Below, piece after piece: positions 48,842-58,326 of a DNA stretch of 64,000 bases. The stretch's first letter is position 1. Every line of letters starts with the position of its first letter. The notes beneath the pieces were generated by a model that saw only the letters and a list, made by a program, of their open reading frames with translations, searched no databases and was not told where the DNA came from. Source of the DNA: Hemileia vastatrix (lineage: Eukaryota > Basidiomycota > Pucciniomycetes > Pucciniales > Zaghouaniaceae). Location of the stretch: NCBI GenBank assembly GCA_030280995.1, contig JASXTE010000012.1, positions 11,754,001-11,818,000 of the forward strand, written 5' to 3'. Both the position numbers and the translations under genes were made by a program.

Positions 48842-50419
48842 GGCCATGTTTTGATATTTCAAGCCAAGTAAGATCAGGAAAAGGTCAATCAAAAAAATTG
48901 CACAATTAAAAATCTACCAATTTAATATGGTGGGGAGGTTCATATTTTAGAAATAGGTGGTGCACATTATAGTTCCCTTTAAAAAAGTTCGAAAATGAAA
49001 TAATTTTGACACAATGTAAATTTAAATGTGATGAGTGTATGTTTTTAGCTACATGAAACACGGTAGCTAGAATTATGTGGTGTCAATTTTTTTTAGATGT
49101 GAAATTCAGCATTCTACAAACCTTCATCTGTAAAACATGCAGCCAAGTAAATTCTAGCTGGAATTATTATATGCATAGGAAAAAATTATCATGCTGTGTA
49201 AAGTGCCTTGGAAACATTATTCTTTGAATTTAGATGAAGTTTATCATATGACTGGGAGAGCTGCATTTTTTTGAAAAAGAGATCAGTGAAAATTCAAGAT
49301 ATCCACATCTGTTTGCCACCAAATTTATTTTTCCTTTCTCTGTATCACTTACCTTTTTAAAAAGTTATTGATCATATTTTTGCTTTATCATTTTGAATTA
49401 TAGGTACTATTTTCTTGACCTTATCCAATTACCAGTAAGCAAATTTTTCTTGCTATTGCATTTCATATCATTTTGGTTTGTTACTCATTTTTACACTTTT
49501 GACAAGTCAATCTAGTGATTCTAATTCTGAATTTATTTTTAATTTATCTTTTACTGTACCCTTTCAAATCATTATCAAAAAAAATTTTTTGGTTAACTTA
49601 AATTTTTTTATTTGTTTGTCAATTTACTTTTCTTTATTCCTTATCAGAAATGTTCAATTTATTTATATAACTATTTATTTTTTAAAACAGTGATTATAAA
49701 GTAAACTTTATAATTAATTTTGATCAATCAGCTACAAATGAAAGAAGATTATATAGACACTTAAGTTCATGTTTTGCTTATCATTTCTCTATATTTCTTT
49801 AATACTATCTCAACCATTATATTATTAATATGAAAAGTAAAACATCATCTCGTACTTGCTGAAAGAATACAGGATAATGTTTTGCTTTTCATAATAATAA
49901 TTAGATTGTTTTTACTTTACCTTTAATTAATTGATTTTTAAGTTGTTTCAAAGTCTTTTACTTGCTGAAAGCATTCAGGACAATGCTACAATTTAAAATT
50001 TAATAATTTATTGAAGTATAACTTTCTAAGTCAGTATATTGGTTAGAGCAAGATTTTTCATTTTAAATATGTGGATATGATAATTCTGTAAATTTTTTAA
50101 TATTACTAGTGTATTGGAGTTATACTTTCATTATACTATTAATATTAATTGTAGAGACAAATCTCGTATTTGCTGAATGCATACAGGATAAAGCTATACT
50201 CTTTATATGTATTATTTAATATAGTTTACCTTTGAAACACTTTCTTAATATTTTAAATAAAGAAAAAGTATATAAATTTACTAATATGTAGATATTCTAA
50301 TTTTATATTTCTAATATTGAAGATATGCTAAAGTTAAAGTTATCATTGACTGATAATTGAAATTCTGTTACTATTTTCTAATTTTTAATTTTTTTAATTT
50401 TAAGTCAAAATTGAATTCT
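48842..50419. other. AT-rich DNA without recognisable genes
   Basis: No family resemblance in any frame. It contains imperfect repeats of a phrase like TTGCTGAAAGCATTCAGGA / TTGCTGAATGCATACAGGA (about 49857, 49963 and 50169), each near a statement of AATGCT or AAAGCT. Function unknown. Confidence 0.5.
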
Positions 50420-51615
50420 TTTAGGACCAAACCATCAATGAGTAACAATTTGAAAAAAACAGCCCAGGAAGAACTCTAACAATAGGTGGGTGAAAGACAT
50501 TGCTACCGGAATGAAAATTGTAAAAGCTCTTGGAATGGATACAAATGGGAAGAAGCCACATTTCTATGCACAACCTTATGTAAATAATATGACAGATTGC
50601 AATAATTATTACAATTTTTTTCCTTGTTGTAATATTTATAAACCAAAGGGTGTCTTAATACCTAATGTTCTTGTGCAGACATTTGAGATTCATGAACTCA
50701 AAGTACTAGATATGTTGGAAGCTACAGTGCAATGCATTAAGGATCTTTCTTACTGCAAACATGAAATTAAACATAATGGTTATCATCAAAGAGCTGGTGT
50801 TTTTGGAAAAATGTTTGGTGGTAGCTTTATTTTAGATAGGAAGAAATCTTTATATATTTGTAAGGATCACTTTTTTTAATTTAAATACTGAATTTTTGAA
50901 TGATTTTCCTTGCAGATGAATACACTGATGATATTGTACACACGGATGAATATAAAAAACAAATGAAGAGGATTGCAATGTACTTTGAATATTTTTTTAA
51001 AAAAATATCATATGTAAAGTACAAAGAGGCAACTAATCTTTTTGCAAAACTTGGTATTCCTGGATTTTCAAAAGCTTCTAATGAAGAAGAGGGTGTACCG
51101 TTTGCTAGTAATTTAACTTGGACATCTAGAGCAAATGGTAATGGGTTCTCCAATGAGGTTCATCTTGATAAGGATGCAAGTGATTATACTTTAGGAATAT
51201 TTTTTCCTAAAGATACAGAAAACAATACCATTCATATGAAGTACAATAAGACCCAACCACGACAAACAAGTGGAGAACTTATGTTTCCTGAAATTCAAAG
51301 TAAAATCAACTTTGAAGCAACTAATGGAATAGCAGTGACATTATGGCCTGCCAATCAACTTAGGAATTTTACCTCAAGATGTCACAAATTCCTGGTTTCA
51401 GGAGGATAGGTTCTTTTATTCAAATCAGCACTAGAATTTTTCATGCTATATAAAAGCTCAATGTTTTTGATATTGATATTTCAGAATAGTTGGAAATTAA
51501 TGAAGAAAAATATAGGTTTGAATATTTGATTAGTGCTTTGAGAGATTTTTTGAAAAGAGATGACTTAATAGAAGAAGAAATAGAATCAGCAAAGTATTAT
51601 TTATCTAATGTTTAG
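50420..51615 (+). pseudogene. TET/JBP-like 2-oxoglutarate/Fe(II) dioxygenase gene (decayed)
   Basis: Two coding blocks flank an intron at 50860-50915 (GTAAGG...TTGCAG, 56 nt, in phase). The upstream block reads W-V-K-D-I-A-T-G-M-K-I. The downstream block holds the double-stranded beta-helix signature: F-S-N-E-V-H-L-D-K-D near 51145-51180, giving the metal-binding H-x-D, followed by Y-T-L-G-I-F-F. A later R-I-G-S-F-I-Q-I block (about 51401-51425) is in another frame, showing a frameshift near 51400. The frame then goes on through TAA and TAG to an amphipathic tail ending at 51615. Where relatives have the distal iron-binding His I read Asn (L-R-N-F-T). TET/JBP enzymes oxidise 5-methylcytosine or thymine, and basidiomycetes have large families linked to transposons. 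The family call is from motif recall. Confidence 0.7.
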
Positions 51616-52481
51616 ACAAATCTAAAAAATTTAGATATTTAAATATTAAAAATTTATATCATATATACACAAATTAATGCAAAATTGAACATGATAAATA
51701 GTGATAGTAGCTGTAACATTTTCAGTTGTGATGATTATAGTATTATTTTTTTTATTTGTGAAAAAGAATAATTTTTTTTCATAATATTATAAGAAAATTT
51801 GATTTACTTTTGAGGAAATATATAAGTTGTGAAATCTTTAAATGTCATTTTTATTAAATTGGTAGCAAAGGTTCTAAAATAAAAATTTATAATAAAGAAT
51901 TTGAAATATATTAGCCATAAAAATGTGCTTTTAATGCTACCAAATTAACTGTATAGTATTTTAGGTCAAACAGGCTTATTAATAAAAAATTTAATAATAA
52001 AGAGTTGATGAAAGAATTTTGAATCAACAATAGATTAAATTCTTTTTTTTAAAAAATACACTCATTTAATTATTTAAGTTGTTCTACTTCTGATTAAAAA
52101 TGTTATAATCAATGAAAAAATTTGTAAAAATTAATAGATTATTCAATTTTAAAGGTAAAGTAACAAAACTAGAGCAGTTATCATATTTTTATATAAACAA
52201 TAGAATATTTAAGAATTTAATACAAGAATTTGAAATCATATAAGTAGATTTTAAATTCTTTGTTTTTGCTGGAATTACAATAATTTTTTTTAATAATTAA
52301 TTTAGAATATCATGTCAAAGGTTTCTTAATAAAATTCAAAGATGGTCACATGTTTGACATATTTGAAGGAAAATAACTTGAGTTATACAAGATAAATCAT
52401 ATACACAGATGTAGTGAAGTTTAATAAAAAATGTTTTTTTGTTGCCATATAGAGAATTGATCCCATCTGACTGCACGTGAC
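51616..52481. other. AT-rich DNA without recognisable genes
   Basis: Nothing recognised in any frame. Confidence 0.55.
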
Positions 52482-52529
52482 TAAAAGTGTCCAGCACAAG
52501 TTCGGCAGAACTTGTGCTGGACACTTTTA
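52482..52529. repeat. Perfect 22-bp hairpin with 4-nt loop
   Basis: Bases 52482-52503 pair without mismatch to 52508-52529 around the loop GGCA. The arm includes GTGTCCAGCACAAG. I see no LTR, TSD or coding frame attached. Confidence 0.92.
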
Positions 52530-52894
52530 TGATGGAGAGTAGCTTGGGTGGAAATTTTCTTCAGTTCCTTCATCTTGTATTTCTCATAAACATGAGTAGT
52601 TTTGTTTAGCTGAATCATCCACCTGTTGTTCTTCCCAACCTCAGGTGTATAATATTTTATCTTTAAAAAAAAGGTCACTTATTACAATTTAGCCCTGATG
52701 GCTCCCATTTGTTTCAACACTTCTACTGGCTCTTGAGAGCAAGAATTTTACTAGTATTTTGTTTTTCATAATTGATCTCTTTGAGATTAATTTTACCTTT
52801 TTATCCCTCATATTGCTTTTGTATATCAATTAATTTTTTTTAAAACAAATCATTTTCATATTTTTTTACCTTTATTTAATAATATTATAAAAGG
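52530..52894. other. No gene recognised
   Basis: AT-rich spacer between the hairpin and the LTR of element D. The last five bases, AAAGG (52890-52894), would be one copy of D's target duplication. The partner is outside the window. Confidence 0.5.
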
Positions 52895-54021
52895 TGTAAC
52901 ATCACCCGGTATGCGTTGGGCACACGATATGGTAAGGTAAACTCTTACAGTTGCCTTGCTGTAAGCAGAATCCGGAGGAGATATGTGGATTTAGCTGAAA
53001 ACCCCGTCCTTCCAATAAAAATAACAAAATGGGAATTCTAAATCACTAAGCTAACCAGTCTACTTGGATCTGATTGATAAAAAAAATAATGAAACTCTGA
53101 TATGTTTAACGCTTATTGAGATTTAAGTAAAAGTGGCTGTTGAGAAAGAAATACTGATAACAACAATTAAGGTGTACCAGTGAAAGATCTGAAAAGATTG
53201 ACTTTTATGTTTTTATAATAATTTGAGTTTTTATGAGACAGAAATAATCAAGTCCCAGTGATGAAGACCTTTCTAAAGATACCCTATATGAAGTGTGATT
53301 TAAATTGTTGAATTGTATTTCTAAAATGTTATGTAAAATAATAAATGTTATAAGGGTATTATAACTTATTTTAATTTGTTGAGTAATAAAAAATGAGACC
53401 GTGGTGGTTAATTATTAAGCTGTATGATGTATCCCCCCTCTCAATTTCGAGTTTGAAAGGCGCTTAAGTATTCCTAGTCACGTGCCTAAGTTTTCCCCTC
53501 CAGAGCTCTTCCAGAGTCAATCCAGAGCCCGTACGGAGTCGAAACGGAGTCCAAGCGGACTCAATTAGAACCTTTAAAACTATAATAAAAAATCTAGTAA
53601 AATTACACATGATAGAGCCATTTCCCCTTTACATTCCAAACTAATTTTCGTAGTCTGCGCAGCTCTAATTACCCCGTGAAAATTCATCAAAGTTAAGTAA
53701 TTTTTGAAAACGTAAATATTTCTATAAAACTTTAAAATTCATTTAAAAATATAAGAAAAATAGTAAAAATTCTGGGAAAATTTCCCAAGGTTCTTGAGTG
53801 ACTTGACTTGATACTTATAAGTTTTTCAGACCGTAAAAATAAGTTTTCTCTGTAAAATAAATTGTATTTGTGTAGGCATTCGCTTGTGACCAATTTCTTC
53901 ATATTTTAAACTCCAATAAATTAAATAAAACCCTTTTATAAAAAAAAATAACGCCAATCTTGCAAGCCGTAATAACTCCATTTACATATTTAGGTGCCGT
54001 ACTAAACTTTAGGCTACCACA
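52895..54021 (-). repeat. 3' LTR of element D (1,127 bp)
   Basis: Read on the minus strand it starts TGTGGTAGCC and ends GGTGATGTTACA. It matches the LTR at 62972 onward in inverted orientation over almost 1 kb, and is shorter in the CCGTACGGA repeat zone. Confidence 0.85.
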
Positions 54022-54031
54022 TCCTCCCTCC
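54022..54031 (-). promoter_or_regulatory. Polypurine tract of element D
   Basis: On the minus strand GGAGGGAGGA directly precedes the LTR start TGTGG. This fixes the element's orientation as minus. Confidence 0.7.
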
Positions 54032-54144
54032 AATCGAGAATGTCCCCATTCTTAAAACTTTGCATAAGTGGTCGAACACAATATTCATCTTTAACCTTCA
54101 ACCACCATCTTCTTTAATCAATTATAAAATTCATCTTCATCAAT

Positions 54145-54836
54145 ATGTCTTCCAAAGAACTTGTCGCTCCATGTGAACTCTGCGCTCAATACCAGGTACC
54201 TTGTTTAATGTCCAACCCTAATCTTCCTGGCAGGACAGCTTGCGACTTATGCCGTGTGAAAAAAGTCAAATGCAACCGGCCAATAGTTCCTTCTAAAACA
54301 AACGTATATTTAGGACCAGCAGCTCTCCCTGATCCCTCAACTTCTAAAAAGCGATCCAAAATTCCTTTCTTCTTAAAACAAATAAGATCAAAAACAGCTT
54401 CAAAAGTTCAATCTTCATCAGCAGATCCCGGCCTAATTTTGCCTTCACAAGATCCTAATCCTATAACGCCAGTACCCCCAACTAACTTTGCTGAGACTAT
54501 GTTTCCTGGCTCTAAATGTAAGACCCTATTTATCTTACTAAAAAAACTTTTAATCAAATTTGACTAAACCTATGACTTAATAACATATTTGAACTTCTAG
54601 CTGTCGAAATAACCAACACTGATGATGTTGGTAGAGTGAAGACGGACTATATCAATCATTACCCAAATTTTCATCGCCATCTTTTTCTTGACTTTACTAA
54701 TGAGTTGAAACGAAAAATGCTGGCCTACTTTCAAGAAACTCCAGCTAATAACCATGAAGACCTCATGAAAAGAAGAATTTTAATGCAAAGCTTTGATAAT
54801 GATGTTGAACAATTTCAAAGAAATTATCTTTTCTAA
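54145..54836 (+). CDS. Antisense cysteine-motif gene 1 of element D (two exons)
   Basis: Not a named family. Exon 1 is 54145-54517 and exon 2 is 54601-54836. The intron (83 nt) has GTAAGA donor and TTCTAG acceptor and the join is in phase, giving 202 residues. Near the N-terminus two cysteine clusters occur, C-E-L-C-x6-C and C-D-L-C-x6-C (K-K-V-K-C-N-R-P), a pattern like a compact fungal binuclear zinc cluster. A Ser/Pro-rich linker and a helical C-terminus (K-R-K-M-L-A-Y-F-Q and D-N-D-V-E-Q-F) follow. It is encoded opposite to pol, just inside the 3' LTR, and shares layout with gene 2 downstream. DNA or RNA binding is inferred from the cysteines and basic residues. It is fully open when spliced. 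Confidence 0.72.
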
Positions 54837-55428
54837 CAGTATAACTTGATAAAATTTTGTTTTTGCTTGGTCTTCTTAAACTCTCAACATAAATGATGTT
54901 TTCTTTCTTCTCTGGCTTGATATAACATAAAATAAAATAATATAAATCTTGTGATGATTCCACTACTGAGAGCAAGGTTTGAATCCCTTCAGACTCCCAT
55001 ATACCAGTCTTCCTTCTTGTCACAGCATTGAGAGAGTGGATCTTCCTATGAGCCGAATACTCCTGATTCCAACCTCATAGGGCCCCCCACTGAGCCGAAT
55101 TCTATGATTCCAATATCGCCATAAGGTCCTCCAATCTTCACACCAAAAAAAAAATGGCCTAACTATGAGGCACTAAAAAAAAAATCATTCCCTAAAATCC
55201 AACTACCATCCTAACTTCTGATTCCTTCATCACAATTTTCAAACTTTGCTATACAGCAAACCCATAAAATACTTTTGCCAGGCTTCCAATAATAATATTA
55301 ACTTTAGACCATGTTAAAGCGCCACAAATTTTACCTAATTAACCATTATGCTTTCTTTAGCATCATCACCACCTAAAATTTTAACCTCCTAAAGCTATCA
55401 GCACCCAATTCCAGAAATAATTGAATAA
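54837..55428. other. Spacer between the two antisense genes of D
   Basis: No gene. It contains a short imperfect duplication around GAGCCGAAT and GATTCCAA (about 55050-55115) and leads into the stem-loop repeats. Confidence 0.5.
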
Positions 55429-55898
55429 CCAGTTTAGAGTCTTAGTGGACAGTGATAAATTAAAAGATTGAATTGAGTTATCCAAACAAGATTGACATTC
55501 CAGTTTAAAGTCTTGGTGGACCAAACATATAATCGATTGCCAGTTTATGGTCTTGGTGGACCAAAGATCGTTTAAGTGCATAAATATCTTGATATATTCC
55601 TAAGTAAGGCCTAGGCTTGACCAAAGATTGAATAAATTTGATAATCCAGTTTAATTTCATAGTGGACCAAACATTTGATCGACAAGTAATCCAGTATAAG
55701 GCCATAGTGGTCCAATGAATGTTGAATTATCCTGCAGATATTTAATTTTCCAGTTTAAAGTCATAGTGGACTAAACAATGAATGAACTACCAGTTTAAAG
55801 TCATGGTGGACCAAACATTTAATCGATAAGAAATCCAGTTTAAGGTCATGGTGGACCCAACAGCTTGATAACAGTCCAGTTTAAGGTCTTGGTGGACC
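55429..55898 (+). repeat. Stem-loop motif array in element D, nine copies
   Basis: Each copy starts CCAGTTTA (one CCAGTATA) followed by a 4-5-bp stem around a 6-nt loop ending in GTG. Copies: 55429, 55500, 55540, 55646, 55691, 55750, 55790, 55835, 55876. Stem pairs vary in concert: AGTC/GACT at 55750, TGGTC/GACCA at 55540, AGGTC/GACCT at 55876. Copies at 55646 and 55691 are imperfect. Spacing is irregular (about 40-105 bp), so this is not simple tandem duplication. Confidence 0.85.
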
Positions 55899-55991
55899 TG
55901 ACAACTTCTCTATCCTTGAACCCAGATTTTGCCACCAACTTTCTTCATCCTAGTTTCAAGTTTTCTTCTTCAAAAAATATCTCCTAACAAG

Positions 55992-57005
55992 ATGAAATCT
56001 TCTGACTTCATTGCTTCAGCTGATCAATCTTGCAAATACTGTGCCTTCACCCATAGGGAATGTATCTTCTCTTTTAACTGGCAAAAGCACACTTATAACA
56101 GGGCCTTTTTATCCTGCTATGAGAAGAAAAGAAAATGTTCTGGCTTGAACTGTGGTTCTTTCCCCATCACTGCTACTAGCTTCGCCGCCTTCTGCAAACC
56201 TCTTCCTTCTTCTTCACCTTCTACTCCACCCCCTATTCCATCAACCTCTAAAGATCCCATCCCTTTTTCTCCATCATCCTATTTAAATCTTTCTCCATCA
56301 CCTAATCCTCTGGGTCCTTCTCTCCAATCTAGACTTGCTGCTACTCCCCCAAGAACTCTTGCTGCTCCCAGGGCCATGCTTCAACCTTCTAACAATTCTT
56401 CTCCTTCTTCCAACATCTTGAAGCACAAAAGGTCCTATAATAGCCAGCAGTCTTCATCTTCTCTTGTATCATCCAAAAGGCCCAGAACATCTACTTCAAA
56501 CACCAAATCCAACACCAGTCCTCCTCATCTATCAAAAATAAAAAATCCTTTTCTAAACATAAAAAATCCCACTCCATTACCAAGTAAGCCATTTATCTAT
56601 GATCATGATAGTGTTGACACAGGTTAGTTGTCTCTTTTTATTTTCTTAATCTTCAGGTTTTAATTTGCTGATATTTTAATTTGATAAGCGTCCACCGGTT
56701 CTCCAATTTCATATTCTGCTTATGAACTACCAGAACCTAATCCAAGATTCCCTAGAGTTCCAATTCACCTAGTGTCTGAAAAGCTTTTTGCTAATTTTAA
56801 TAACCTTATCGCTTATTTCCAACGATACCCGCCCTCTGATAGATCAGAATCCTGGATGAGAGAGCAACTGTTAAGAGATCTTTTCAAAATAGCCAACTGG
56901 CTTCAACACTATTGTGACCGTGAAATAAGATTCGAATCCCAGGAAATCGATCAAGGTCCTTCTAAATTTTCTAATTTCGATTCTTCAAAAGATAACAACC
57001 CTTGA
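55992..57005 (+). CDS. Antisense cysteine-motif gene 2 of element D (two exons)
   Basis: Not a named family. The ATG at 55992 was chosen because upstream in-frame codons lack ATG. Exon 1 is 55992-56622 and exon 2 is 56689-57005. The 66-nt intron has GTTAGT donor and GATAAG acceptor and the join is in phase, giving 315 residues. The N-terminus has C-K-Y-C-x6-C followed by L-S-C-x6-C (K-K-R-K-C-S-G), resembling gene 1. A long Pro/Ser-rich segment, a basic patch (S-S-K-R-P-R-T) and a helical C-terminus (W-M-R-E-Q-L-L-R-D-L, then W-L-Q-H-Y) follow. Genes 1 and 2 look like diverged paralogues from the shared order of cysteine clusters, low-complexity linker and helical end. Gene 2 converges on pol, whose stop lies 1.3 kb further on. 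Confidence 0.72.
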
Positions 57006-58007
57006 TGGTGTTCTTCCTGGTATGTAGCTTTCTTGAATAATGTTTGAAAAATAAAATATAAACATCTAAACTACCTAAAACTAAAATACCTTTTATTATT
57101 TTTTTCTTATTTTTATTTTTATTTTTTATTTTTATTTTTTAGTTATTTTATTATTATTATTATTTTTTTTACCATTTAAAATAAAAGATTTTTTTTTTTA
57201 ATTTTAATTTTTTTTAAAAAAAGATAGTTTTGAAATAAAAGTTAAAATTTAATTTTTAAAGAAAGATAAACGAATGTGAAAAGAAAAATAAAAAAGTAAT
57301 AAAAAAATTTTTTTTAAAATAAAATTTTAAAAGATGCCCCCTGGCCATTTGATGAGCCGTACCCTCGACATCATACCCACATCCAAGTGCAACTTGATGT
57401 GGTTACACAATTTTGAGAAATTGAAAATAAAAGAAAATAAATGAAAGTTTTTAGAAGATAATTTTTATAATGATGATCACTGGTTGGGCTCCCTCCAATT
57501 TATAAAAATGATTAGAGACCACCAGTGAGCATCACCTTTACATTAATTCATAATATATATTAAAGAAAGGAAATCACAATCTATCATTAAAAAATCAGAA
57601 ACAAAAATAAAATAAAAGAATCTTGAATCCGGCGTTGAGAGCGGTGTCTCTTGATTCGTTCCAGTTTATAGTCTTAGTGGACTTCCTATAATTAAAAGAC
57701 AAAGCCAGGATTCAACTAGAAACAGGGAAAATTTTGGAAACGAACATTATGGGGTAATTGTGTATAGAGCAGCCAGCCCATCAATTACCCCCACACTTGC
57801 CAATATTTAATTAAGAAGGTTCCCCTGTGAACAATTCTTCAAATAAATTTAAAAATTTTTCCAACACTAACTTCACCCATATTTTTAAGAATTTTAAATT
57901 TTGAAAATTTTCAATGAAGGTTTTCTCGTATTTCGTTATGTTTCATCACAGTTTTGTTGCCCATATGCAGTGTAAAGATAGTAAAGTATTTTTGATAAAA
58001 ATAAAAA
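57006..58007. other. Region between convergent antisense gene 2 and pol of D
   Basis: It begins with T-rich and A-rich low-complexity DNA (57080-57330). One stem-loop motif lies at 57661-57683 (AGTC/GACT stem, loop TTAGTG). No gene seen. Confidence 0.6.
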
Positions 58008-58009
58008 GA

Positions 58010-58326
58010 TAGTTTATACTCGTTGCGGAGGAATCCATAAAATTTCGTAGATATCATAGTTTATCCTCATTGCGGAGGTATAAATTTAATAAAAGTCATT
58101 AAAATTGTAGTTTATCCTCATTTCGGAGTTATCCATAAAATTTCATAAATGTCATAGTTTATCCTCGTTGTGGAGGAATAAATTTAATAAAAGTCATTAA
58201 AATTGTAGTTTATCCTCATTTCGGAGTTATCCATAAAATTTCATAAATGTCATAGTTTATCCTCGTTGTGGAGGAATAAATTTAATAAAAGTCATTAAAA
58301 TTGTAGTTTATCCTCATTTCGGAGTT
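58010..58326 (+). repeat. Stem-loop motif array with 97-bp period next to the pol stop
   Basis: Seven copies of a TAGTTTAT[A/C]CTC...GAG stem-loop lie at about 58010, 58056, 58108, 58154, 58205, 58251 and 58303. Two alternating forms (loop GTTGTG or ATTTCG/ATTGCG) make a tandem unit of 97 bp. The last copy runs into the pol stop codon. Confidence 0.88.

Noticed and set aside
49478..49693. Hydrophobic 71-codon open frame
   Set aside because: Phe/Leu/Ile-rich translation of T-rich DNA without an identifiable family or conserved copy.
58010..58326. Possible CRISPR-like array, because repeats alternate with spacers
   Set aside because: The spacers are themselves repeated in a 97-bp unit and the context is a eukaryotic retroelement.
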